Assembly: GCA_014843695.1 (NCBI GenBank)
Contig: CM026403.1
Location: 41,754,572-41,818,571, forward strand
Length of the DNA: 64,000 bases
DNA from: Archivesica marissinica
Lineage: Eukaryota; Mollusca; Bivalvia; Venerida; Vesicomyidae
Reading direction: 5' to 3'
Made by a program: the position numbers and the translations under genes. Under the pieces are notes generated by a model that was given only the letters and a program-made list of their open reading frames with translations, did no database searches and was not told where the DNA came from. Below, one piece after another: positions 1 through 13,000 of this stretch (its first letter is position 1; each line of letters starts with the position of its first letter).

Positions 1-1764
1 TGACATATGCTATAGTTTTTTATTACAAATAAGAAATATTGTCGTTTGTAACAATTGTTTAACTATTTATATATATATATTTTATTTTACAAGCATGCAC
101 ATAGTTACACTCCATTACATGCAGAACAAACGAATAATCCATGTGTAGAATAAAGTAACATGGAAATATAACAACTGGATACACCGGGTTGGTTGTATAT
201 GTTTCAAAGTATTGTCAATACAAAATATACATTGACATTAAATACCACTAATATATTCTTAAAGGAAACTTTAATAGCTTATAACTAATACAAGTCAACT
301 ATAATGAGGACCTCTAAAGCATATTCTGGAATAGCTGTAATGTTAACTCGAAGATTAAAACGAATGTACGTTGATTATGTTCAATATGTCTGTATACAGT
401 TGTAACCCATGTCATATTTATCTAAAAGAGTAATAATTATTGATATTTAGTACATGTACATCATAATATTTCCAAACCCTGCTGCAAGCATACCACCCAA
501 TAGTTTCCCCTATATGGCCTAATAAAATCACTGGTCTGAATCATATCATAATTATATAGCCTGGTCCCATACTATGTCTTTGTATAATATATTCTAGTCT
601 TCACTACTATTGTGTATAAAGTATTATGGGTGAGTGATTGTGAGTGACAATCAGGTCAGATGTGTGAATGAGTGAACTAACTCAACTAAGTAGGTGCACT
701 TTCCAACTAACTTGTTCAAGACCCTTATCCCACACTCTTACTCTACTAGTCAAACGGATAAGTTGAAAAGCTATCCTGTTTACCTTAATATATACTATAC
801 TAGTAAATATATACATATATACATTATATGTATCAGCTGATAGCCGGACTCTGGCTCTTTATATCCATATATACGAAAATACGAAAACAACCAGAGTTTG
901 TTATACCTATAAACTCCCCGGTCTACACAGTGATAATAGTTTTATACACGAATTGCGACGAGCTGTATATAAAACAAATCCGGACTGTACACGTTATTTA
1001 TTTTAAGCATTTTGAAAGGTTATGATTTGGTATTTCCGATATTAACAAATGTACATACATGTTTGATCGTTTTTGGAGTGGGCTATGTAAATACCACATA
1101 TTAGTTAGGAAATAGTGTCTACTGTTTAATTTCAGCTCTGATATTCAAGTGCACGACACAATTTCATATAAGCAAGCCGAAACCCTTTTTATAATAGTAT
1201 AATACATATGGATTCATAGTATAATGGGGATTTGTTAGTTGAGGCTGCAAATCACTAAATTAAGACATTTTATCCACATCCTACAACGTACCCCCCCATG
1301 TTAATCCTATATACATGTATATTAGATCAACAACACCATGTAATGCACCAAAGGCAATGCTCATCAAATTATGTTTCAGAGAGCATGCCCCATAGACCCC
1401 ATTTGTCACCACATGCACCCATAACGCCAACGTCTGTCCTTGGTTCATTTCAGTGTGTCGTGTGTGTGTGCCAATTCTAATGTTACCCACATTCAGATGA
1501 AACTATGTTGTTAGTAGTGAATGATCGATAGCATTGTGCCAAATTCTAATAGTTCAGAGTGTAACGATATATACACCAACGTTTTTAACATTTGTAAGGA
1601 TAACAGTCTACAAAACAATCATTAGCACTTCCTTCATATAAATATAGCAACTACCGGTAATGTAGTTATTTATAGGATCAATTGTATAGATTTATTCAAT
1701 CTACACAGAACCAAAATAGAAACAGTCGTAAACGTACATGTACAATTATTTTCAAAGTCTGTGT
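1..1764. other. AT-rich flank, no gene seen
   Basis: No exon with both splice signals, no family match and no tandem array. Short frames at 828-1025 and 1281-1490 look random. Confidence 0.6.
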
Positions 1765-2023
1765 GTTTTTACGTTTATTTACCGTCGCCTCCTGAATAGA
1801 TTAGTCATTTTAGATTGTGGAGGATAGTGCATGATACAGACAGATATTCATTCCAGAGTCTCCTTTGGTTCTTTTACGTGCACGGTGTAAAGCACCGACA
1901 CGAGACCTCGGTTTAACGTCCCATCTGAAAGACTGTTAATTTTATTAGGGTCAGACGGGGGATCGAGTCTGCGATCCTTGGATTACCAGTCCAGCGTGCT
2001 ACCACTGGACTACAGATCCGTCT
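1765..2023 (-). mobile_element. tRNA-derived SINE, family 1 (Thr-tRNA-like head)
   Basis: On the minus strand the head reads like a tRNA with CTGTAGTCCAGTGGTAGCAC (A box), a GGT-type anticodon loop and GATCCCCCGTCTGACC (B-box region). A conserved body follows with GACGTTAAACCGAGGTCTCG. A second copy lies at 10994-11240 on the other strand. Not a functional tRNA: the acceptor stem does not close. Confidence 0.75.
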
Positions 2024-2455
2024 GTATTTTCAAAGTCACTTATGAAATGTGTATACACACACACACATGTTGTATTTTGTAAAATCGTTCTACTTTGCAG
2101 TAGACGTAGAAACCAGGTGGTAGCGGATTTCTGGGAGGTGTTATTATACGTAGTTTAGACTGGTTGGATTGACACAAAACGGCTAGGAAATTTGGAAATG
2201 TTAAAAGGAAGCCAGCTAAGAAATACACTGATCAACACTCAAAAAAGTAGTTAGAAAGAAAAACACTAAGAAATCTTCACTCAGAATGGTAGTCAGAAAG
2301 AAAAATCACCATTACAAATGATAATAAAAAAGATAAGGATATCAGTCAGGAAAATCTGTCAAGAAATTCATTGCACCCCGCACAAAGGGAAAAAACACCA
2401 CCCAGTAGCATCATTTCCACGTCCATTCCATTCACCTGTATTTTCGGAAAGATCT

Positions 2456-2691
2456 TTAACACCAGTCAGCCATGTGTCTGGTTATCTTGATGGACATATC
2501 TCCAATGAGAACTCCACATGTAAGATCAATGTCATCAAAATAAATCAGCCTAAAATCGGGTTCAAGCCGTGTAACCCATTCCTCTGTTCTATATACAACA
2601 AACACACGCCAGAGTAGATCCTCTTTTTCACCTCTGTCAATAGAGCATTCTCCAATATCCTCACCTTTCTCTAGTATTTCACCGTCAATAA
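2456..2691 (-). other. candidate minus-strand terminal exon or degenerate ORF
   Basis: After a possible acceptor (AAAATCCAG), an acidic frame of about 78 codons runs to TAA at 2458-2456. It includes DLLWRVFVVYRTEEWVTRLE and ends ITRHMADWC. It does not join in phase with an open frame of the exon at 2896-3097, so an intermediate exon or a pseudogene is possible. No family recognised. A plus-strand frame over the same DNA (2318-2617) looks less protein-like. Confidence 0.25.
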
Positions 2692-2895
2692 CTGGATTTT
2701 CACAATTGAATCCATATTTAAGGGATTAACATTACAAGTCATATATCACACAGGTCTCTCCTCCACAATGTGCACGTCGTGACATAGACACAGCTCACAA
2801 CAGGAATATGGATCAATGACTTAACTGACGGAAGCCGTGCTATCGGACCAGCAGAAATCGCGTGACTCTATGCGAGTATAAACTTAGTAACTTAC

Positions 2896-3097
2896 CTACT
2901 TGGCGAGACAGCAATGCTCGGTGGTGACGACGGCGGATAGCTGTGTTTTTAACCGAGCCGGCTCCTTCAAGGAAGACGGTGGGACGCTGACCCCAGCGAA
3001 GAAACCGGAACCATTATTGCTGCTGTGAGCTGATAAATCGTGGAGGATGTGACTGTAAGGGGACCCCTTCGAAAGATAGGATACCGGATTTGTCACC
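2896..3097 (-). other. candidate minus-strand exon, probably 5' UTR or non-coding
   Basis: Bounded by a strong minus-strand acceptor (GTTCTTCTCAG) and a perfect donor (TAG|GTAAGT). One frame is open for 66 codons and ends in TAG exactly at the donor; the other two frames have stops. It points away from CCT6, about 860 bases upstream of its ATG, so the pair may share a divergent promoter. No protein family recognised. Confidence 0.3.
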
Positions 3098-3958
3098 CTG
3101 AGAAGAACGAAGATACATTGCCAGCTGTCAACATAAGCAACTTAGATGACAACGTAATCAACTTAGAGAAACCAATTGCCCAACTGCCTTGACTATAAAG
3201 AAAACTATATATCATACATCATTCATATATTGGTCAAGCAGAATGGCAAGAACAAGTAAAATAACACAGAAAGTCAAAACTCTAGTTAAAGAATGGCAAT
3301 GCTATAGTGTCTAGCGTCACTCGTGATATGTTCATTCTGTATAATATAATTGTATCATCATACATGCATTGGTGCACCCCACACACAAGCATATCCTCTT
3401 AATCGTCTTTGTATGTAACCAATCTCGGGTATCGCGATTATGTTGTTATATTCCTTCGATAATTACTATATCAGAAATTGATTTTGACTACAACACTTTG
3501 TTGGCTTTCCAATTTGATAGACCTGTAGTGCCTATCTTGTATCTTGTATGTAGCTTCCTCCAATGTCTGGAGAACCGTTCACTGACAGCAAACGTAGTAG
3601 TGGTTCCTAGTAGAATCGTCGCGCACACTTATAATGTTCTAATTCGGTTTATATAGGCTTGAAAAAAATGTGGGTGAATCGGATTATAAATTTAGACCCT
3701 ACTGACCCGACAGCGACTCACTTAACGTACTATTGAGTTCATTATTTCCCTAAATGATCGAGACGTATATACACTGGACGTGAGGATATACACAGTGAGC
3801 ATGCGCCTTTAACTAATAACACTTCTCCTTATGGACAGTTCGTTATGCGTTCAGAATTATTTGATATTATTCCTAGTACTTTTAGGGTTGTGAAGTATTG
3901 CGTATCCAAATGAATCGAATGTGCGATAATTCACGAGATTTGGAAGTGTAGTCAAAAC

Positions 3959-4095
3959 ATGTCAGCGATAAAGTCTCTTAACCCGAAAGCGGAGGTTGCA
4001 AGAGCCTCACAGGCTCTAGCGGTGAATATATCTGCGGCAAAAGGACTTCAAGATGTCCTTAAGTCAAATCTCGGTCCAAAGGGCACATTGAAGAT
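3959..4095 (+). CDS. CCT6: CCT6 exon 1
   Basis: Encodes residues 1-45 plus two bases of codon 46. Contains NLGPKGT, the first chaperonin nucleotide-binding segment. The donor is GTACGC, weaker than the consensus; it is chosen because only this cut restores the conserved reading into exon 2. An unspliced read-through stays open to 4183. Confidence 0.95.
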
Positions 4096-7000
4096 GTACG
4101 CAAATATTGTTGTTATTGAATTCCATGTAGAACTTTCCAGAACACGTGCGTTTGAGGTGGGTGGGGGTTCCATCGAATCCTGATATATTTGGGTGAATTG
4201 AAAATTGTGAATATTTAATCGCTAGATTGACTTTTGGGGTTTAAAGTCGCACCAACAGCTTTGGTCATATTACTCCAGTTATTATTTGTGTAACCCCCCT
4301 CCCAGAATTTCTGACACCATGATAAAATGTAATATATGTTCCATTAATGTCAAAACCCTTGCGTGACAAGACATGGTTTTCTGGTGAGGCGTAACCAGTA
4401 CGAAGCAATGTGTTTGAGGTACCTTGCTCAATGACCCAGTTGTAGAACGTCGGATTTGGAATCGAACGGTCCCGGGTTCGATACTCGGTAACAGCCACAT
4501 ATGTAGTGTCATTGAGCAAGGCACCTCACATACATTGCTTAGTACTGGTTAACCACTTGGGTCGGCTAAACCTGCCCAGGAAAACATGTCTATGTCCCCG
4601 CAAGGGGTTTGACATTAAAGGAACATGCATACGTACATAGGGTGTCAGAGGTTTCGTCAACCCTGGAGGTTTCGTCAACAATGTGAAATGTTTGTAAGTT
4701 ATTAATGGGCAAGGACTTAGTTATGGACATTAATTGTTAATTGATTTAACTAGATATATGTGTTATTTTTATGTGATTTTTATGTATATTTGTTATAGAT
4801 GGCTGACAGTCCCAGTGTAGAAATCTTCCGGTAGATCCGCTGATTCCAGTGGAATATATATCTTTACTTGGCTTTGGCATGTGACATGCATCTTGAAAGA
4901 AAGGGCTTACATTGTACGCTTGCAAGCTTCAATTATTGTTGCTTAATCGCCTAATTGACGAAACCTCTCACACAATCGAAACCTCTTAACAATTTCCCTC
5001 TATATTTCCTTGTTGACGAAACCTCCAGTTGACGAAACCTCCTGCATTCCGTACATACATGGCTTGACCGAGTATTGAACCATGGACCTTTAGATTCCAA
5101 ATCCGATACTCTACCACTGGACCAAGGCAACCACTGACCTGCAAGGATTGAAGGAAGTCAACGATCTTAACCACTCTACCAGTGTCTACCACAGATGGCC
5201 ACTGCACATTTTGAAGCTTTCCGAACATGGAACGTCAACGGTTATAAACTTGTGCATTGGTGTTTAGTTTATACAAATTTATTTTAGCTCGATTGCGAAA
5301 CAAGTTATTTCAACTTATATAAATCACTCTCGAGACCTCATTCCTGATGGAATCCATCGCCACGAGGAAGAGAGAAGAGGCAACGTGGAATTTAAATGCC
5401 TTGCCTAAGGGCACAATCGTAACGGCTCCAGCGGGGCTCAAACTCCGGACCTTTCGCACCTGAAGCGAACGCGCATCCACTGCGCTATCACGACTTCCAC
5501 AACATTTGCTTTGGTGTTAAGAATAATCATAGGTATAAAGAACGTTTAAATTATATTGTATTACCGTTGTGCATACAATTTTGCAGTTTGAAATTGACCG
5601 GTGTTATTCTCTCACCGTTTCTGTGCAATGGCCTGGCGTCTTCACAAAAGAAATCCGAATGAATTATTTGTTAGTACATTTCATGTGTATGAACATTTCA
5701 TGCGTATGAACAATTGGATATTGAACTGAATCTTATTTAGTTCACCATAAATGGCACGGGAGATAAATCTCCAAAACAATTTCATCTAATGATTTCTATT
5801 TTGGCTTTTCGTAATAACAAAAAAATTCAAAATGGACGGAATGGAATGGTCAAACTCTCCCATGAAATTTAAATGTTGATTTCTTGTATAATATTGTGTC
5901 AAGAGACGTTATAGACTGCAGAATTCAAACAACGGTATGTGTGTTCATCTTGTTAATAATTTTAATTTATAAAAAAACGACTTTAGAATATCAAATATGC
6001 TACACGTATTTGAGGTTTAGCGTTTAGACTTTGAAAAAATGACTTGATAATAAAATGTCACATTTTTCAAGTGTAAATATTTGGACTACGGAGACTCCAG
6101 ATTCTGGTACATAGACTACAGATTCTGGTACAGAGACTACAGATTCTGGTACATAGATTCCAGATTCTGGTACATTGTACACAGACTCCAGATTCTAGAT
6201 TGTCTCTGGTGCATTCTGGGTAGCATTTCATAGCGTAAATACATATTCTATCACACAATGTTATGAAATGTACATGTAAACTAATTTAGTAAGAACTGAA
6301 GAAAAAAATTAATAATTTTTTTAAAAATTTTACCAGTAATAATGGCAGGGCATACAGACAGGGCACTCAGAATCATGGCCAGGTCGCGGAACCCTTCTAA
6401 AATTGCCTAGCTGGAGCACTGGATCAACATTCTAGTACAGAGACTAAAGTATTTCATGACAAAAACGCAATTGCTGATTTTACTTTGAATTCAAACTAAA
6501 ATTAATAGTTTAGAAAATATTGCAACACTGTCGTATCGTAACTGCAATTCGTACCTCTATAAGCTATAGCTTTCGGTTGTAATCCTTTCTTCACTGCGCA
6601 GCTCTATTGATCACTATCCCATGTTCTTATTTTAGGTTGGTGTCTGGCTCTGGCGACATTAAGCTCACTAAAGATGGCAATGTCCTACTACATGAAATGG
6701 TGAGTACACTAGTTGCTGTATGGCTCGGGAGGACTGATGACCAATGGTACCAATAACAGGGTTCCCGCTGACGGGCGCCAATTGCGACAAAAAACAAATA
6801 TTGGCACTAAATGTTGTGAATTGGCGCAATTTTTTTTTAAATACATGGCTTCAAATATTTATTTGTGAACTATATGGCTCTTAGTTGGCTCCAAGTTTTT
6901 TTAATTGGCTCTGGACAGTGTTTTTCAATTGGCGACAGAAGTGGCGCAGACAAACATTCAGACAGGGGGAACCCTGAATAATGTAACTTTGTTGTCCAGT

Positions 7001-10000
7001 TTCTGTTCTAGGTGTTGCTGACAAAGCCTGCTAATTATATAATGATCGACAGCAGTAAGGAAGCATAAGCATAGGGCAGTGAATATAAATCCTGAAAATA
7101 TATCATCCTATTTACACAGGAGACACTGGAAATAAACACAGTTCTTAATATTGACTAATTTGAGAGTGGTCCAGTGGTAGTGCGTTAGACTAATGGAATG
7201 TAGGTATCATTGATCCCCCGCTCTACCATATTAAAACAAATAATCAAAACTATCATCCAGGAAACACTTAATACAGCGGGTGTGTCATCCTGAATGGCAA
7301 CAGGGGTGGTTGCCCTCGGCCTGAGGTAATGTTGTCTTGTTATAGTTTATATTAGGGATGGCAACGAATAGCGATTTTGGTATTCGATTATTCGTATATT
7401 CGATAAGAATTCTATCAAAAACTCAAACTCTTTCGTAAACGTCATCTTCTTTTCTTGTAAGGCCATAGAGGATATTTGTTTGTTTCGAGTGAATATGGAA
7501 TATTTAAAATATTTTCACAACGCGTAGATCGAGTGAAAATATGAAAATTTTCTCACTTCGAGGTGAGATATATTCCATATTCACTCAAAACAAACAAAAT
7601 TTCTTTTTATTTTATGATAATTGGTGAAAAACAAACACAAAATGAAGAAATTAAAATAGCTGGCCGCCGTGTTTTTGCGCGGATGAATACATTAACGACT
7701 ATACGTCGTGAGTCGAAAGAAACACAAATCTGCCGCCATCTTGAATTTAAAGTTGAATCGAGGAAAAATACATGAACAATCGCCAGCCTCGCCAATGGCT
7801 ACAATATTGGCTAATAAAAACTCAGTTTAATGGCTACAATATTGCAAAATTGGCTAATAAAAACTCAGTTTGGCGAAAATTATAAAAACGGCGAAAATCT
7901 GTAAAATATCCGAAAATTGGAAATTCCCCCGATACTATTTTTGGAAAATTACTCTGGTCAAGGTGAAATCGTGTCGCGCGTGACTAATATCTCGGACTGG
8001 AGAATCATACAAGCGTGTTGTTTGTTTATTTAATGGGGCGTAATGTTTGATTAGTGTGCAAACACGGGACACACTATGAATGCTTATTATATTGAGCAGG
8101 TGATAATTAAGAGCAAGGCGGCATTACATTGTTGCCCAAATCCTGTGTAGACGAAAATTATGCTACACAGCTTTACACGACTGTTAGACGCACAGAGCCA
8201 GAGCAGGCCTTAATTTAATTTGGATTTATTGTTTCAATTTACAGTGACAAAATTTGAGACATTGTCAGTTGTATTTCGCTTTTGATTTGTTTCATAACAA
8301 AAACAATACTACAGGTAAATAGTGTCATTGAAGCCAGGTAAACGGTGACAATTAAATGACACGGTGCAAGTTTGTGAGAAAAAACATCGGATGATAAAAT
8401 TATTTTACATTCCAGGTACATATCCTCAATATTGTTAGATTCCATTTTTTATTTATTTAAATTTTGTTAGAGCTATTAATTGTTTATATATTATTATTCA
8501 ATAGCAGACGGTTGATTTGTTGTTTGTTGTTGTCTATGCATTTAAAGGGAGAGTAATACTGCAAGAATAGTGTATCGGGAAGGGAGATAATAAAAAAGTA
8601 GTCCGGCAGTGAGATATAATCCATATCCATATCTCACCGATGAGATATGGATTATATCTCACTGATAGAACACTGTATTTCATCAATTAGCATAAAATAA
8701 ATGCAAATATCGCATGGCGACGATTCATTCAGTTATTGTTATCGGCCACTGTACATTCAGTTATTGTTATCGGCCACTGTACATTCAGTTATTGTTATCG
8801 GCCACTGTACATTCATGGGCGTTTTCACAAATGAAACCATTTGAACTGCTTTCTGTTTGTTTTTCAAATGATTATTCAGATTGATGTTGTACCCGAATAT
8901 GTTAAATCCAATTTGCATAGATTACACAGGTCTAGCAGTTTTCTTATTCTCAGAGCCAATTTTTCAAATGTGTGACTGAGAGGGCAGAATTTTTAAGAAC
9001 AATATTTTTTTATTTAATTTTATTTAACATCGCTACCAGTTGTCCATTTGAGCGACGGGACAGTTTACCTAACGGCACCTTTCCTGGGCAGGCTCCAGAG
9101 GTTAACCAGTACTTGGTGCACCAACCTCCGTAAGAAACTGTTTATTTGTTCATATAAATGAGACACGGCCTGAGCGTGGCTCGAACCCGAAGATACGTGG
9201 GGGTGGATGTTGTTGCAAACTGTCTGTAATATAATATTTCATTCTCTGTCTAAACAGTTTTGACATCATGATTAACCCATTCAACCCCAAGTAACTGACA
9301 TGGACTGGTGCATTATATTAACCCATTCAACCCCAAGTAACTGACATGGACTGGTGCATTATATCATCACCCCAAGTACTGCATGGACTGGTTAACCATT
9401 CAACCCAAGTAACTGACATGGACTGGTGCATTCACCCCAAGTAACTGACATGGACTGGTGCCAACCCCAGTAACTGACATGGACTGGTGCATTCAACCCT
9501 GGACTGGTGCATTCAACCCCAAGTAACTGACATGGATGTGCATTCACCATAGGACTGGTGCATTCAACCCCAAGTAACTGACATGGACTGGTGCATTCAA
9601 CCCAAGTAACTGACATGGACTGGTGCATTCAACCCCAAGTAACTGACATGGACTGGTGCATTCACCCCAAGTAACTGACATGGACTGGTGCATTCAACCC
9701 CAAGTAACTGACATGGACTGGTGCATTCACCCCAAGTAACTGACATGGACTGGTGCGTGATATTTTCAGACCAATAAATTAATAAGAAAATTACCTTTGG
9801 ACCAGTTCATTTATCAAAATGGGTAATTTTATCTAAAAATAGTAATAATTATTACTGGCAAAAAAGTGCAGATCCTGATGAGACGGCTCGTCATATAAAA
9901 TTGTATATGATGTATTTCAGCAAATCCAGCATCCAACTGCCTCTCTGATCGCCCGAGTTGCGACAGCACAGGATGATATTACAGGGGATGGTACAACCTC

Positions 10001-13000
10001 GAACGTACTGATCATTGGAGAGCTACTGAAACAGGCTGACCTTTACATTTCTGAGGTAGTTGCATAGATGAACTGCATATTTCTTGGGAATTAAACAATT
10101 TGCTCAAGTCTGTTGCCGAGTGTTTCAGGCGTAGACTTGCCCCTCACTGTTGCAGGTTTGAATCCCACAAGGACAAATGATTTCATGTGAGGAAGCTTTG
10201 CAGAAGGTCAATGGTTCTACCCGGGTGCATATCCCGTAATACTGCTTGGATGGGCTCCCAGGTCCATGCCCGTAATACTGCTTGGATGGGCTCCCGGGTC
10301 CATGCCCGTAATACTGCTTGGATGGGCTCCCGGGTCCATGCCCGTAATACTGCTTGGATGGGCTCCCGGGTCCATGCCCGTAATACTGCTTGGATGGGCT
10401 CCTGGGTCTTCTTCCATCCATGGAGCGTTGGTCAAACTGTTGTGACTTTAAACCCCATCACAAACAAGTCTAGTCAATCTCCTTGAAAATGTACAATAAA
10501 GTGAATTTATATTTGTACGGCCTGGACTATATCTGGGTTATTACATGGAATTATTCATCATGGAATTGGGCGATTTTTTGTGTGTTTGAAGGTGTATAGC
10601 CATGTGTTGTTCTTGGCTTGTTTGTATACGAGTAACCCCAAAGTGTAATAATGTTCCATAATTCGTACTAAGAATCAAACTACCGTAATGCTTTGTATAT
10701 AGGTCGCTAGGGAGTATAAGACGCAGTAAAAAAAAAACAGGGACATTCCAGGGGAAACAAAGATTATTTTCAATCTAAAACACATCTGATTTTAAGAGCA
10801 AAGAAAATAATCAAAACGTGTGAATATGCAAAATTAGCACGACATGATATTATATGTAAGCATGACAATAACGTGATAATGACGTTTGGGTATAAAACTG
10901 TTAAAATATTAAAATTAGTGCGTGTGGCATGCGTAAGCATTCAGCATGTTAGGTATATCTCCCTAATATTTAAAGTGACTTAATTGACTTAAGTATTTCC
11001 AGGGATCGCAGGTTCGATCCCCCGTCTGACCCTAATAAAATTAACAGTCTTTCAGATGGGACTTTAAACCGAGGTCTCGTGTTGGTGCTTTACACTGTGC
11101 ACATAAAAGAACCAGAGGAGATTCTGGAATGGGTCTCTGTCTGTATCATTGCACTATCCTCCAAAAATCTAAAATGACTAATCTCTTCAGGAGGCGTCGC
11201 TCATATGGGCAACCGGTAGCGACGATAAATAAACGTAATTAGCGGCACGTCTGGCAAATATCAATATATTGAAAGGGTTAAATAATATTTTTAATTTTGC
11301 ACGATTTCCAAATCTGCGTACGTCACTAAGTGTCTAGACTCAATGAAATCCGGAAACAGAACGTAATCGTACCAGGATTTAGAAAATCATTTGAACGTTC
11401 TAATCTGAAGTATAAGACACAGCTGAGTTTTGGACACGATTTTTGATGAAAAAACTGCATCTTGTATAGAAACGATTACGGTATGTTTGTTGTAGCGTGC
11501 TTATGGTTCACATTAGTTTAATTGGTTGCAATTTCTCATTCAAATTAATTCCAAAGAAGGCTAGTATTTGAACAATTTATAAACATTCCACTTATGTTTT
11601 GTGTAATTTAGATTGGCTATGACTGTGTTCCAATTACTTCCAGGGACTTCATCCTAGATTGATCACCGAGGGCTTCGAGTTGGCACGTAACAAGGCATTA
11701 CAGGTGTTGGAAGATGTGAAGGTGAAACGCGTGGTGGATCGTGATACACTGATACAAGTGGCAAAGACGTCACTAAGGACTAAAGTGCATCAGGACCTGG
11801 CTGACCTACTTACAGAGGTATGTAGAAATAAACTTGGTAAAGACGTCACTAAGGACTAAAGTGCATCAGGACCTGGCTGACCTACTTACAGAGGTATGTA
11901 GAAATAAACTTGGTAAAGACGTCACTAAGGACTAAAGTGCATCAGGACCTGGCTGACCTACTTACAGAGGTATGTAGAAATAAACTTGGTAAAGACGTCA
12001 CTAAGGACTAAAGTGCATCAGGACCTGGCTGACCTACTTACAGAGGTATGTAGAAATAAACTTGGTAAAGACGTCACTAAGGACTAAAGTGCATCAGGAC
12101 CTGGCTGACCTACTTACAGAGGTATGTAGAAATAAACTTGGTAAAGACGTCACTAAGGACTAAAGTGCATCAGGACCTGGCTGACCTACTTACAGAGGTA
12201 TGTAGAAATAAACTTGGTAAAGACGTCACTAAGGACTAAAGTGCATCAGGACCTGGCTGACCTACTTACAGAGGTATGTAGAAATAAACTTGGTAAAGAC
12301 GTCACTAAGGACTAAAGTGCATCAGGACCTGGCTGACCTACTTACAGAGGTATGTAGAAGTAAACTTGGTAAAGACATTCTGGGGACAAAAGTCATAAGG
12401 ACCTGGTTGACCTACTTACAGAGGTATATAGAAATAAACTTGGTAAAGACATTCTGGGGACAAAAGTCATAAGGACCTGGTTGACCTACTTACAGAGGTA
12501 TGTAGAAATAAAATTGGTAAAGACATTCTGGGGACAAAAGTCTTTTAATAAGGACCTGGTTGACCTACTTACAGAGGTATGTAGAAATAAAATTGGTAAA
12601 GACATTCTGGGGACAAAAGTCTTTTAATAAGGACCTGGTTGACCTACTTACAGAGGTATATAGAAATAAAATTGGTAAAGACATTCTTGGGACAAAAGTC
12701 TTTTAATAAGGACCTGGCTGACCTACTTACAGAGGTATATAGAAATAAAATTGGTAAAGACATTCTGGGGACAAAAGTCTTTTAATAAGGACCTGGCTGA
12801 CCTACTTACAGAGGTTACAGAAACAAAGCCGGTAAAACATTCTTGAAAGAAAAGTACATGGCTGACTTACTTACACAGGTAGAAATAATGTCAAGACGTG
12901 ACAAGTTACCTGTGAGACCTTGATTGCTGTCACCATGTTCCTGTTGATGCTTGTGAGACCTTGATTAGTCACCATGTTCCTGATGATGCTTGTGAGACCT

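Noticed and set aside
1950..2023. A functional tRNA-Thr gene on the minus strand
   Set aside because: The anticodon-arm region looks good but the acceptor stem is not complementary and a SINE body follows; a second copy has the same body.
12290..12472. Additional CCT6 exons in the 76-bp array
   Set aside because: Units lack an acceptor and shift the frame by one base per copy, so they cannot be used as in-frame exons.
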